DNA of 64,000 nt from Caulobacter sp. Root343 (GTDB lineage Bacteria; Pseudomonadota; Alphaproteobacteria; Caulobacterales; Caulobacteraceae): contig NZ_LMDF01000007.1 of NCBI RefSeq assembly GCF_001425745.1, positions 310,899 to 374,898 on the forward strand, read 5' to 3'. The translations under genes were made by a program, and so were the position numbers. Under the pieces are notes generated by a model. It saw only the letters and a program-made list of their open reading frames with translations, had not been told where the DNA came from and did no database searches. Positions 51,241 through 61,394 of the stretch are shown here, piece after piece. How positions within the stretch are numbered: position 1 is the stretch's first letter; each line of letters opens with the position of its first letter.

Positions 51241-52028
51241 CGATCCACCCCACGGCCATCGTGGCGCCCGAAGCCAAGGTGGCCTCGGACGTCGAGATCG
51301 GGCCCTACAGCATCGTTGGTCCGGACGTGACCCTGGAGGCGGGCGTCCGCCTGCTGTCGCATGTGGTGGTGGAAGGCGCGACGACGCTGGGCGAGGGTTG
51401 CGTCGTGCATCCGTTCGCCAATCTCGGCGGGCCGCCCCAGCACCTGGGCCACAAGGGTGAGCGCACCGAACTCCTGATCGGCCCGCGCAACATCATCCGC
51501 GAGCATGTGACCATGCACACGGGCACGGCCTCGGGGAAGGGTGTGACCACGATCGGCTCGGACGGTCTCTACATGGTCGGCTCGCACGTGGCTCACGACT
51601 GCTCGGTCGGCGATTTCGTGGTGCTGGCCAAGGGCGCGACCCTGGGCGGCCACGTGGCCATCGGCGACTACGTGTTCATGGGCGGTCTCGCCGCCGCGCA
51701 CCAGTTCTCGCGCATCGGCCGCTACAGCTTCATCGGCGGCCTGGCCGCGGTGACCAAGGACGTCATTCCGTACGGTTCGGTCTGGGGCAACCACGCCCAC
51801 CTCGAGGGGCTGAACCTGGTCGGGCTCAAGCGCCGGGGTTTCTCGCGCGAGACGATCAACGCCCTGCGCGCGGCCTACCGCCTGATGTTCGCCGACGAAG
51901 GCACCTTCCAGGAGCGCCTTGACGACGTCGTCGAGATCCACGCGGGCAATCCCGAGGTGATGGAGATCGTCGATTTCATCCGCGCCGACGCCAACCGGCC
52001 GCTTTGCCTGCCCGAGCGCGAGGTCTAG
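51237..52028 (+). CDS. lpxA: UDP-N-acetylglucosamine acyltransferase
   Basis: LpxA makes the first acylation of lipid A synthesis. The 263-residue product has the hexapeptide-repeat beta-helix from [20 protein letters not shown] onward. The catalytic histidine is in [14 protein letters not shown], and [20 protein letters not shown] and the C-terminal helical domain are typical. The start overlaps the fabZ stop. It is followed 10 bp later by lpxI. Confidence 0.96.
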   Translation: MTIHPTAIVAPEAKVASDVEIGPYSIVGPDVTLEAGVRLLSHVVVEGATTLGEGCVVHPFANLGGPPQHLGHKGERTELLIGPRNIIREHVTMHTGTASGKGVTTIGSDGLYMVGSHVAHDCSVGDFVVLAKGATLGGHVAIGDYVFMGGLAAAHQFSRIGRYSFIGGLAAVTKDVIPYGSVWGNHAHLEGLNLVGLKRRGFSRETINALRAAYRLMFADEGTFQERLDDVVEIHAGNPEVMEIVDFIRADANRPLCLPEREV

Positions 52029-52038
52029 ACTCTCCGTC

Positions 52039-52881
52039 ATGCGCAAGCTTGGTCTGATCGCCGGCGGCGGAGCGCTTCCCGTCGAGCTGGCCGCCCATTG
52101 CGAGGCCGCCGGACGGGCCTTCTCGGTCATGCGCCTGCGCAGCTTCGCCGACCCCACCTTGAGCCGCTATCCCGGCCAGGAGGTCGGCCTCGGCGAGTTC
52201 GGCAAGGTGTTCAAGGCTCTGCAAGCCGAAGGCTGCGAGGTCGTCTGCTTCGCCGGCAATGTGAAGCGGCCTGACTTCGCCGCCCTGATGCCGGACGCCC
52301 GAGGTCTGAAGGTTCTCCCCGGCCTGATCGTCGCCGCGCGCAAGGGCGACGACGCCCTGCTGCGGCGGGTTCTGGACGAGTTCGAGAAGGAAGGCTTCGA
52401 GATCGAAGGCGCCCATGAGGTGATGGGCGAGATGACCCTGCCGCGCGGACGGCTGGGCAAGCTGACGCCCGCCGCCGAGCACATGGCTGACATCGACAAG
52501 GCGCTGGTGGTGGCGCGTGAGATCGGCCGGCTGGACGTGGGGCAGGGCGCCGTGGTCTGCGACGGCCTCGTCCTGGCCGTGGAGGCCCAGGAGGGCACCG
52601 ACGCCATGCTCCGCCGCGTCGCCGAGCTTCCCCAGGCCATCCGGGGCTCGGCCGAGCGTCCTCGCGGCGTGCTGGCCAAGGCTCCAAAGCCGATCCAGGA
52701 GACCAGGGTCGACCTGCCGACGATCGGCGTCGCCACCATTCAGCGCGCCGCGCGTGCGGGCTTGGCCGGCGTGGTCGGCGAAACCGGTCGATTGCTGGTG
52801 GTCGACCGCGACGCGGTGATCGCCTGCGCCGACGACCTTGGCCTCTTCGTGCTGGGGGTCGATCCGCAGGGACGCCAGTGA
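52039..52881 (+). CDS. lpxI: UDP-2,3-diacylglucosamine pyrophosphatase LpxI
   Basis: LpxI hydrolyses UDP-2,3-diacylglucosamine to lipid X, the step done by LpxH in E. coli; it was originally described in Caulobacter. The 280-residue product begins MRKLGLIAGGGALPVELAAH and includes VVCFAGNVKRPDFAALMPDA. The C-terminal catalytic domain has GQGAVVCDGLVLAVEAQEGT and LAKAPKPIQETRVDLPTIG, features of the LpxI (DUF1009) family. No metallophosphoesterase motif of LpxH is present. It lies between lpxA and lpxB and overlaps lpxB by 4 bp. Confidence 0.94.
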   Translation: MRKLGLIAGGGALPVELAAHCEAAGRAFSVMRLRSFADPTLSRYPGQEVGLGEFGKVFKALQAEGCEVVCFAGNVKRPDFAALMPDARGLKVLPGLIVAARKGDDALLRRVLDEFEKEGFEIEGAHEVMGEMTLPRGRLGKLTPAAEHMADIDKALVVAREIGRLDVGQGAVVCDGLVLAVEAQEGTDAMLRRVAELPQAIRGSAERPRGVLAKAPKPIQETRVDLPTIGVATIQRAARAGLAGVVGETGRLLVVDRDAVIACADDLGLFVLGVDPQGRQ

Positions 52882-54053
52882 AGACGCCCTTGAAAGTCAT
52901 GCTGGTGGCCGCCGAGGCCTCGGGTGACGCGCTCGGCGCGGGCCTGGCCAAGGCGCTGCGCGCGCGCTTGGGCGACAAGGTCGTCTTCGTCGGCGTTGGC
53001 GGGGCCAAGATGGCCGAGCAGGGGGTCGAGAGCCCCTTCGACATCGCCCAGCTGTCGATCCTGGGCATATTGGAGAGCCTGAAAGCCTATCCGAGGGCGA
53101 TGGCCCGCCTGAAGGACACCGTGGCCCTGGCGGCGCGGGAAAAGCCCGATGTGGCGGTGCTGATCGACAGCTGGGGCTTCAACATCCGCCTGGCTCACGC
53201 CTTGCGAAAGCTGGACCCGAAACTGCCCCTGGTGAAGTACGTGGCCCCCCAGGTCTGGGCCTATCGCCCGGGCCGGGCGCGGAGTCTGGCCAAGGCGGTC
53301 GATCTGCTGCTGTCGATCCAGCCGATGGACAGGCCCTATTTCGACGCCGCCGGCCTCGAGAGCGTCTTCGTCGGCAACTCCGCCCTGGCCAAGCGTTTCG
53401 ACCACGCCGACGCGACACGCGCGCGCGCGGCGGTCGGAGCCTCGGCGACCGATCCGATCCTGCTGGTCCTGCCGGGCAGCCGGCCGTCCGAGATCGAGCG
53501 GGTCATGCCGGCTTTCGAGGACGCCGTGCGGCGGCTGAAGGCCGACCGGCCGGAACTCGTCGTGGTCGTCCCCGCCGCCTACACGGTCGCTGAAGCCGTG
53601 AAGGCCCGCGTCGCCGGCTGGCCGTTCCGGGCCCATGTGATCGAGGACGAGGGGCTGAAGGACGACGCCTTCGTGGCCGGCGACGTCGCCCTTGCCTGCA
53701 GCGGCACGGTCACCACGGAGCTGGCCCTGGCCGGCCGACCCATGGTGGTCGGCTACAAGACCAGCGCGGTCACCTACGCCATCGCGAAACGCCTGATGAA
53801 GCCGCGCTGGATCACCCTGTTCAACATCGCCGCCGACAAGACCATCGCGCCGGAGCTGATCCAGGACGCTTGCGAAGGCGAGGGCCTGGCGCGGGAGGTG
53901 GCGAAGCTGCTCGACGATCCGGCGCTTCGGGTCCGTCAAGTCGCCGAACAGGATGCGGCGCTGGACAGGATGGGACGCGGGATGCGCGACCCGTCGGAAG
54001 CCGCCGCCGAGGCCTTGCTGGGCTTCCTGCGGGCGCGAGGCGTCGTCGGCTAG
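52878..54053 (+). CDS. lpxB: Lipid-A-disaccharide synthase
   Basis: LpxB joins lipid X and UDP-diacylglucosamine into the lipid A disaccharide. The 391-residue GT-B-like product begins LKVMLVAAEASGDALGAGLA and has PKLPLVKYVAPQVWAYRPGR, LLVLPGSRPSEIERVMPAFE and ALACSGTVTTELALAGRPMV. These are family hallmarks. The start is GTG, overlapping the lpxI stop (GTGA). It is the last gene of the envelope cluster. No obvious terminator follows; the FliK-like gene is 92 bp downstream. Confidence 0.96.
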   Translation: MKTPLKVMLVAAEASGDALGAGLAKALRARLGDKVVFVGVGGAKMAEQGVESPFDIAQLSILGILESLKAYPRAMARLKDTVALAAREKPDVAVLIDSWGFNIRLAHALRKLDPKLPLVKYVAPQVWAYRPGRARSLAKAVDLLLSIQPMDRPYFDAAGLESVFVGNSALAKRFDHADATRARAAVGASATDPILLVLPGSRPSEIERVMPAFEDAVRRLKADRPELVVVVPAAYTVAEAVKARVAGWPFRAHVIEDEGLKDDAFVAGDVALACSGTVTTELALAGRPMVVGYKTSAVTYAIAKRLMKPRWITLFNIAADKTIAPELIQDACEGEGLAREVAKLLDDPALRVRQVAEQDAALDRMGRGMRDPSEAAAEALLGFLRARGVVG

Positions 54054-54083
54054 GCGCTCTCTCCCAAGGTCAAGCTTTCGAGG

Positions 54084-54099
54084 TTAACGGGTGGTTTAC
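54084..54099 (+). promoter_or_regulatory. CtrA-box-like site before the FliK-like gene
   Basis: TTAA-CGGGTGG-TTTAC (54084-54099) differs by one base from the Caulobacter CtrA consensus TTAA-N7-TTAAC. It lies 46 bp before the start codon of a flagellar-type gene. CtrA controls early flagellar operons, so the context fits; binding is not shown. Confidence 0.45.
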
Positions 54100-54145
54100 G
54101 CTCGCCCTCTATCTTTGAGGGAACTTTCGCCGTGGAGCCGTCGTC

Positions 54146-55915
54146 GTGGCCATCGACCCGACCACGCCCGTGACCCCCATCCTTCCATCCCTTCCGGCTG
54201 GAACCGCGCCGGATTCGGTCGCGGCCCTGCAGGCCCTGGCGCGTCAGGCGCTGACCAACGCGACCGCCCAACTGGGCGAGATCGTCGGCCGTCCCGCCGC
54301 CCAGGCGCCCAAGACCGGCGCGCCGGTGGAGCAGGTCGGGCAGACCTCGACCCAGGACACCGGCCACGCGGTTGATACGCCCGGCGCCAAGGGCGTGCCC
54401 GTCGCGACGCAGGCCTTGCCGGTCAAGATCGCCTCCGAGACCCGGATGGCCCGCGCGGTGCGCACCGCGGCGGCCGAGGCCGTACCGCGCCAGACGGGGC
54501 TGGCGCCGCTGATGGCCAATGTCCGCGCCGTGGTCGATCGCCCCGACATGCCGATCACGGTGAGGGAGGCGGGCAGGGCGCTGCTAGCCAGGACGTCCTC
54601 GGCGGCCGACATCGCGACACCGCAAGGCCTGCGCCGCGCCGTCGAGCGGTCCGGCGTGTTCCTCGAAGCCAACATGGCTCGCGCCGCGGCTACGCCGCCA
54701 TCGGAGACGTCTCCGGCGCCGGTCCAAGCCACCGACATGAAGGCGGCGCTGCTGGTGTTTCGGGGCGCTCTGTCGGCCTGGCTCGCCCGCACCGCGCCGT
54801 CGGTCGCGGACGAAAACGTCACGCCCGAGACCGTGCCCACCCCGGAGGCCGAAGTCGAAGCCGCGCCGCCCGAACCTCGTGGCGCGCCTGCGCCGAAGGT
54901 TGCGTCGCCGACCTCGGTCCAGACGACTGCTCCCGGCGCGACAGCAGCTTCGGTTGCGCCGGACACCGCCTTGGTCACCGATGACGCGCCCGTCGTCACG
55001 ACGCCCGTTTCGCCTCCGGCCGAACCAGGGCCGGCGGACGAGCCGACGTCGGCCGCCAAGCCGCCCACCCCGAACCCAAGCCCCGCCGCGCGACCACCCG
55101 AGGACGATGGGATCGCGGCGCGGTTCGGGTCGTTCGTGGCCACGCCCAAGAGCTCGTCGCCGCCGGCCGCCACGATCGGCCGTGCGGCGGTGTCGGCGCT
55201 TGTCCAGCTGGGCTTGCTGGCCGAGGAGGCCGCTCACGAAGCGCTCGCGACCACGCCGCCCGCCGAAGCCAAACCGCTGGTCGCGCGAGGTTATGGTCCG
55301 GCGACCGCGGAAGGCGCGCGACCCAAGAATCCGCCGCCGCCCTATGCCGGTGGGCCGATGGCGGGCCAGAGGCCCACGCCGCCCGAGTCGGCGGGCCAGG
55401 TCTCGACCGCCGACCTGGTGCGCCGCCTGCTCAAGGGCGCGAGCGGCGCCCTTGCGCGGCAGGACCTGATGCAGATCGCCTCACTGCCCGAGGCGTCCCA
55501 CCACCACGAGGCCGAGGCCGCCGGGACCCGCCCGCAAGCCGCGCACCTGAACCTCGACCTGCCGTTCATGACGCCGCAGGGCGTGGCGGTCGCCCAGTTC
55601 GAGATCGGCCATGACGGCGGCGGTTCGGGCGGCGGCGCGGTGGGGCCGGCCGAACGCACCTATCGCGCCCGGTTCTCGATCGACGTCGAGCCACTCGGGC
55701 CTGTCCACGCCCTGGTGACCCTGACCGGCGCCCGCGCCCGCGTGTCGTTGTGGGCCGAACGCGCGGAAACCATCGCCCGCTTCCGGGCCGGCGAGGAGAG
55801 CCTGGCCGCGGCCCTGCGCCAGGCCGAGCTGTCGCCCGAGGTCGCCATCCATTCCGGCGCGCCGCCGACGCCTGGCGTCAGCGCGCTCGGCCATTTCGTG
55901 GACCAAGCCTCATGA
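54146..55915 (+). CDS. FliK-like flagellar hook-length control family protein
   Basis: The 589-residue product is mostly a disordered, Pro/Ala/Thr-rich stretch (about residues 200-420). A folded C-terminal domain (about 465-575) contains LNLDLPFMTPQGVAVAQFEI and a VEPLGPVHALVTLTGARARV pattern, then SLWAERAETIARFRAGEESL. This arrangement of a long flexible region plus a Flg_hook-type C-domain is that of FliK-like proteins. It starts at GTG 54146 and overlaps the FlhB-C-like gene by ATGA. Whether it sets hook length or is a second, separate protein is unknown; a dedicated fliK may exist elsewhere. Confidence 0.7.
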   Translation: MAIDPTTPVTPILPSLPAGTAPDSVAALQALARQALTNATAQLGEIVGRPAAQAPKTGAPVEQVGQTSTQDTGHAVDTPGAKGVPVATQALPVKIASETRMARAVRTAAAEAVPRQTGLAPLMANVRAVVDRPDMPITVREAGRALLARTSSAADIATPQGLRRAVERSGVFLEANMARAAATPPSETSPAPVQATDMKAALLVFRGALSAWLARTAPSVADENVTPETVPTPEAEVEAAPPEPRGAPAPKVASPTSVQTTAPGATAASVAPDTALVTDDAPVVTTPVSPPAEPGPADEPTSAAKPPTPNPSPAARPPEDDGIAARFGSFVATPKSSSPPAATIGRAAVSALVQLGLLAEEAAHEALATTPPAEAKPLVARGYGPATAEGARPKNPPPPYAGGPMAGQRPTPPESAGQVSTADLVRRLLKGASGALARQDLMQIASLPEASHHHEAEAAGTRPQAAHLNLDLPFMTPQGVAVAQFEIGHDGGGSGGGAVGPAERTYRARFSIDVEPLGPVHALVTLTGARARVSLWAERAETIARFRAGEESLAAALRQAELSPEVAIHSGAPPTPGVSALGHFVDQAS

Positions 55916-56175
55916 GCGGGATCACCGGCCCGACGGGGCGTCCGCGCATCGCCGTGGCCTTGCTTTACGAGGATCCCAACGCCCCCAAGGTCGTAGCCTC
56001 GGGCCAGGGCTGGGTCGGCGAGAAGATCATCGAGACGGCGCGTGAGCACGGCGTGCCGATCGAAGAAGACCCGGTGCTGGCCCAGGCTCTGTCGGCGATC
56101 GAGGTCGACGAGGAGATCCCCGAGGCTCTCTACCGCGCCGTGGCCGAGGTGCTCGGCTTTCTCTTGAAGCGCTGA
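55912..56175 (+). CDS. FlhB cytoplasmic-domain-like protein (YlqH/EscU family)
   Basis: The 87-residue protein aligns with the C-terminal export-switch domain of FlhB: RPRIAVALLYEDPNAPKVVA, GEKIIETAREHGVPIEEDPV, LAQALSAIEVDEEIPEALYR, and AEVLGFLLKR. It lacks the membrane part of FlhB and the NPTH autocleavage motif (the equivalent position is NAP). Stand-alone proteins of this type exist as YlqH in Bacillus, beside YlqG. Coupling to a FliK-like gene mirrors the known FliK-FlhB interaction in substrate switching. A role in flagellar export control is inferred. Confidence 0.8.
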   Translation: MSGITGPTGRPRIAVALLYEDPNAPKVVASGQGWVGEKIIETAREHGVPIEEDPVLAQALSAIEVDEEIPEALYRAVAEVLGFLLKR

Positions 56176-56179
56176 AACG

Positions 56180-56205
56180 AAAAAGGCCCCGCCGAGGCGG
56201 GGCCT
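56180..56205 (-). terminator. Rho-independent terminator of gltA (minus strand)
   Basis: The 10-bp stem AGGCCCCGCC/GGCGGGGCCT (56184-56193 with 56196-56205) is preceded on the plus strand by AAAAA. On the minus strand this reads as a hairpin followed by Ts, 26 bp after the gltA stop. It may also stop plus-strand transcripts from the FlhB-C-like gene. Confidence 0.85.
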
Positions 56206-56230
56206 GATCCGTTGTTCCGAGAAAAAGCGC

Positions 56231-57511
<1,281 letters not shown>

Positions 57512-57567
57512 ACTTAGACCCCTTCATAATTGGAACGAGCAGTCCAACTTTCGCTTTTCGCGGGTGC

Positions 57568-57575
57568 GTTATAGC
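57568..57575 (-). promoter_or_regulatory. -10 element of gltA
   Basis: On the minus strand this reads GCTATAAC, a perfect match to the Caulobacter housekeeping -10 GCTANAWC, 57 bp before the gltA start codon. No matching TTGAC-like -35 was found at the right distance; the region upstream is the gltX end. Confidence 0.5.
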
Positions 57576-57578
57576 GCC

Positions 57579-59006
57579 TCATGCGCGCGGCGCTAGGGCG
57601 TCGTCAAGACGGCCCAAACTCTCTTCGCGGGAGAGGGCGGCCATGGTCTTGTTCAGATCGGGCGCCTGGGCGCCGCCGGTCAGGATGCCGCGTAGGGCAG
57701 GACCGAACTTGCCGAAGCCGACGCCCTCGGATTCCGCGAAGGATTTCAACACGGTTTCCAGAGTGGCGGCGTCGAACGCCGGCGCGGCGGCCAACTGGTC
57801 GCGCAGGCGCTTGAGCCGCTCGACCGTTTCCTCGGTCAATTGCTTTTGAGTTTTCTCTTCCAGCGGGAACGGGCGGGTCTTCAGTGCGAACGCACAGTGA
57901 TCGACCAGTTCCAGGATGGTCTTGGCGCCTTCCTTGACCTCGGGAACCGTCCGCGCGATGCGTTCGCGCGCATCGGCGGGCAGGGGCTCGCCACGCTTCT
58001 GGGCCGCGTCGAGGGCCAGGTCCGTCAGACGGTCGTCGTCGGCCTTGCGCAGGTGCTGGGCGTTGATGTGGTTCAGCTTGGCCCAGTCCAGACGCGCCGG
58101 CGCCTTGACCACGTCCTTGACGTCGAACCAGCTGATCGCCTGTTCGTCGTTGAACACCTCGTCGTCGCCATGGCCCCAGCCAAGGCGCGCCAGGTAGTTG
58201 CGCATGCCCTCGGGGATGTAGCCGAGGTCGGCGAACTCGCCAACGGCTTGCGCGCCGTGACGCTTGGACAGCTTGGCGCCGTCGGGGCCATGGATCAGCG
58301 GAATGTGGGCGAAGGCCGGCACGTCCCAATCCATCGCTTGATAGATCAAGCTCTGGCGGGCGGCGTTGTTCAGGTGGTCGTCGCCGCGGATCACGTGGGT
58401 GACGCCCATGTCGTGGTCGTCGACGACCACGGCGAGGTTATAGGTCGGCGCGCCGTCAGCGCGCAGCAGGACCAGGTCGTCCAGCTCGATGTTCTTGAAG
58501 GTCACCGGACCTTTCACCAGGTCGTCGACCACGGTCTCGCCGTCCAGCGGACCCTTGAAGCGGATCACGTGCGGGACCGAGAGGTCGCCCTCGGGCGCGT
58601 CGCGCCAGGGCGAGCGGATGGCGCGGCCTTCGGCGCGGGCCTTCTCGCGGGCGACTTCCAGCTCCTCGACGGTCATCCAGCAGCGATAGGCGCGGCCCTT
58701 GGCCAGCATCGCCTGCACGACCTCGGCATGGCGCGGGGCGCGGGTGTGCTGGAACACGACCTCGTCATCGGATTCCAGGCCCAGCCAGTTCAGGCCTTCG
58801 AAGATCGCGGCGACGGCCGCCTCGGTCGAACGCTCGCGATCGGTGTCTTCGACGCGAACAAGGAACTTCCCTCCCGTATGCCGCGCATATAACCAGTTGA
58901 ACAGCGCCGTGCGGGCGCCGCCGATATGCAGGAAACCGGTGGGCGAGGGGGCGAAGCGCGTGACGACGCCCGTCGTGGAAGGGCCGGTAGAGGAGGGGTT
59001 CGACAT
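57579..59006 (-). CDS. gltX: Glutamyl-tRNA synthetase
   Basis: GltX charges tRNA-Glu. From ATG 59006 the product is 475 residues, the usual size. It has the class I HIGH motif in RFAPSPTGFLHIGGARTALF near the N-terminus, VRVEDTDRERSTEAAV, and the KMSKS-type loop as KLSKRHGAQAVG. The C-terminal anticodon-binding domain follows. The open frame extends 57 codons further upstream to 59177 without homology, so I use the internal ATG just before SNPSSTGPSTTG. It is divergent from comEC and ends 67 bp before gltA. Confidence 0.95.
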   Translation of the reverse strand: MSNPSSTGPSTTGVVTRFAPSPTGFLHIGGARTALFNWLYARHTGGKFLVRVEDTDRERSTEAAVAAIFEGLNWLGLESDDEVVFQHTRAPRHAEVVQAMLAKGRAYRCWMTVEELEVAREKARAEGRAIRSPWRDAPEGDLSVPHVIRFKGPLDGETVVDDLVKGPVTFKNIELDDLVLLRADGAPTYNLAVVVDDHDMGVTHVIRGDDHLNNAARQSLIYQAMDWDVPAFAHIPLIHGPDGAKLSKRHGAQAVGEFADLGYIPEGMRNYLARLGWGHGDDEVFNDEQAISWFDVKDVVKAPARLDWAKLNHINAQHLRKADDDRLTDLALDAAQKRGEPLPADARERIARTVPEVKEGAKTILELVDHCAFALKTRPFPLEEKTQKQLTEETVERLKRLRDQLAAAPAFDAATLETVLKSFAESEGVGFGKFGPALRGILTGGAQAPDLNKTMAALSREESLGRLDDALAPRA

Positions 59007-59177
59007 GGGCTTCAAGGCTGCAGGAGGCGCCGGGGCGGCGTCGGAAAACGCGGGCCGCGAAGCCAGGGCTACGCGACTTGGGGCGGCGCGTCTTAGCACG
59101 CCGGTTCGCGCGGGGCCTAGCAGTTTTCCGCATCGCGGCGAACTTGGCTTGATCGTCAAAAACACAACGGTTTCCAA

Positions 59178-61340
59178 GTGTTAGGCGCGGAAGCGGTCGA
59201 TATCGCGCCGGCGGGGCCTAGGGTGCGGTTCTCATGGCGCGGGCTGGCGTCGCTGGTGTTGGCCGAACTGCGAGTCAATCAGGCGCGCGCCTTCCTGTGG
59301 ACGCCGGTGGCGTTCGGCCTGGGTGCGGCGGGCTATCTGGAGGCGCGGACCGAACCACCGGTGTGGGCGCTGGGCGGGCTGGCCTTGCTCATGGCCATGA
59401 TCTGGTGGGCGGTTCGACACTGGAATGCGTCAGCGATCGTGCTGACCTTGGCCAGTCTGGCGGCGTTCGGCGCGTCCGGTGGTCTGGCCGCCAAGATTCG
59501 CAGCGACCGGGTGGCCGCGCCGATCATGGCCGGCGAGCGGGTCGTCCGTCGGGTGGACGGCTTCGTGGTCGATGTGGTCAGCCCCGGGGCGGGCGGTCCA
59601 CGCCTGCTGATCGCGCCGGTCGCGGTGTCGGGCCTGTCGCCTGAGCGGACGCCGCGTCGGATCCGGGTGACGATCGGCGAGAACGAGACTCCGGCGCCGG
59701 GTGAAGCCGTGCGGTTGAAGGCCATGCTGGGCCCGCCGCCGCCGCCCGCCGCACCGGGATCCTATGATTTCGCTCGCGACGCCTGGTTCGACTCGATCGG
59801 CGGGGTCGGTTTCGTGATCGGCGAGGTCGACGTGGCCGTGCTCAATCCGCCGCCGTGGCGGCTGCGCCTGACCATGGCGGTCAATCGGTTTCGCTGGGGT
59901 CTGGCCCAGCGGATCCTGGCGCATATGGGCCCCGATAGCGGCGGCATCGGCGCGGCCATGGTGACCGGTCATGAGGCCTGGATCAGCCAAGCCCAGACCG
60001 ACGCCATGCGCGCCTCGGGCTTGGCCCACATCCTGTCGATCTCAGGCCTGCACATGGCGATCGTCGGCGGCTTCGTGTTCGGCTTGGCGCGCCTGGTCGT
60101 CGCCGCTTGGCCGTGGCTGGCCTTGCGGGCGCCGGGCAAGAAGATCGCGGCCGTGGCGGGGCTGGTCGCCGTGCTCGGCTATCTCCTGATCTCTGGCGCG
60201 CCGCCGCCGGCCGAGCGGTCGGCGATCACGGCCAGCGTCGCCTTCCTGGCCATTCTGTTCGATCGTCGCTCCATCACCCTGCACGGCCTGGCGGTGGCGG
60301 CGCTGCTGATCCTGGCGTTGAAGCCGGAAACGGCGGGCGAGCCGGGCTTTCAGATGTCGTTCGCCGCCACCGCCGCCCTGGTCGCCTTGGCCGAGGCCTG
60401 GCCCCAGCCGCTGCGTGAGATCTCGACGCCTTGGTGGATCCGTTGGCCCCAGGCCGGAATCGCTTGGCTCGCCGCCAGCGTCGCGGCGAGCCTGGTGGCG
60501 GGACTGGCGACCGCGCCGTTCGCCATGCAGCACTTCAACCGCGTCGCCGTCTGGGGACTGCCAGCCAATCTGGCGGTCGCGCCGCTGTCCTCGTTCGTGA
60601 TCATGCCATTCCTGGCGGTCGGGACCTTGCTGGAGCCGTTCGGCCTTGGCGGACCGTTCCTGGCCGTGGCCGGCTGGGGCATCGACGCCATGGTCGGGAT
60701 CGCCAACGGCTTCGCGGCCGCTCACGGCGCTCAAAGGATCGTCGCCAGCGCGCCGCCCCAGGTGCTGGTGGTGGCGTTCCTGGGACTGATGATCCTGTGC
60801 CTGTGGCGGGGAAGGCTACGCTGGATCGGCGCGCCGCTCGCCCTGGCCGTCGCCCTGTGGCCTAGGCCCGCGCCGCCGGACGCCTGGATCGCCGCCGACG
60901 GCGCGACGGCGGCTGTCCGCTCGGGCGACGCGGCGGTCCTGCTGCGCACCGACGCCAAGCGCTTCGGGGCCGAACTGTGGGCCCGGCGGCGCGGCCTGAC
61001 GCCAGCGACTTGGAGCCTCTACGCCTGTGACAAGCGAGCCTGCGCGCCGGCCCTTGGCGCGCCGGTGCGGTTGTCGATCGCCTGGAGCCGAAAGACCCCG
61101 GACGCCGAGACGCTGTCGGGCCTCTGCATGCGCAGCGAGGTGCTGGTGGTCCGGGCGGCGGCGCCGGAGCGGGTTCCGCCGCTATGCGCCGACACGGTGC
61201 TGCTGACAGCCGAGGATTTCGAACGCGGCGGCGCGGCGGAGCTCTATCGTCGGCCGGACGGCTGGCGGATTGTCTGGGCGCAGCCTTTGCGGGGCGACCG
61301 CCCTTGGAGCCGTCTGCTGACACCCCATGTCACGCGCTGA
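59178..61340 (+). CDS. comEC: ComEC/Rec2 family competence membrane protein
   Basis: ComEC forms the inner-membrane channel for single-stranded DNA uptake. The 720-residue product has an N-terminal OB-like DUF4131 region and a competence domain with about ten membrane helices, including the signature LAHILSISGLHMAIVGGFVF. The C-terminal roughly 150 residues contain WIAADGATAAVRSGDAAVLL but no HxHxDH motif. It therefore lacks an active metallo-beta-lactamase nuclease domain, a common state in alphaproteobacteria. The start (GTG 59178) is uncertain; GTG 59223 is an alternative. It diverges from gltX. Confidence 0.9.
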   Translation: MLGAEAVDIAPAGPRVRFSWRGLASLVLAELRVNQARAFLWTPVAFGLGAAGYLEARTEPPVWALGGLALLMAMIWWAVRHWNASAIVLTLASLAAFGASGGLAAKIRSDRVAAPIMAGERVVRRVDGFVVDVVSPGAGGPRLLIAPVAVSGLSPERTPRRIRVTIGENETPAPGEAVRLKAMLGPPPPPAAPGSYDFARDAWFDSIGGVGFVIGEVDVAVLNPPPWRLRLTMAVNRFRWGLAQRILAHMGPDSGGIGAAMVTGHEAWISQAQTDAMRASGLAHILSISGLHMAIVGGFVFGLARLVVAAWPWLALRAPGKKIAAVAGLVAVLGYLLISGAPPPAERSAITASVAFLAILFDRRSITLHGLAVAALLILALKPETAGEPGFQMSFAATAALVALAEAWPQPLREISTPWWIRWPQAGIAWLAASVAASLVAGLATAPFAMQHFNRVAVWGLPANLAVAPLSSFVIMPFLAVGTLLEPFGLGGPFLAVAGWGIDAMVGIANGFAAAHGAQRIVASAPPQVLVVAFLGLMILCLWRGRLRWIGAPLALAVALWPRPAPPDAWIAADGATAAVRSGDAAVLLRTDAKRFGAELWARRRGLTPATWSLYACDKRACAPALGAPVRLSIAWSRKTPDAETLSGLCMRSEVLVVRAAAPERVPPLCADTVLLTAEDFERGGAAELYRRPDGWRIVWAQPLRGDRPWSRLLTPHVTR

Positions 61341-61394
61341 CGCTAGAGATCGTCGGCAAACATGCGCGAACCAACGCGCCTGGAGGATTCAGTA

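Noticed and set aside
59007-59177. 57-residue extension of GltX
   Set aside because: It has no synthetase homology and covers the divergent promoter region with comEC; the ATG at 59006 gives a standard length.
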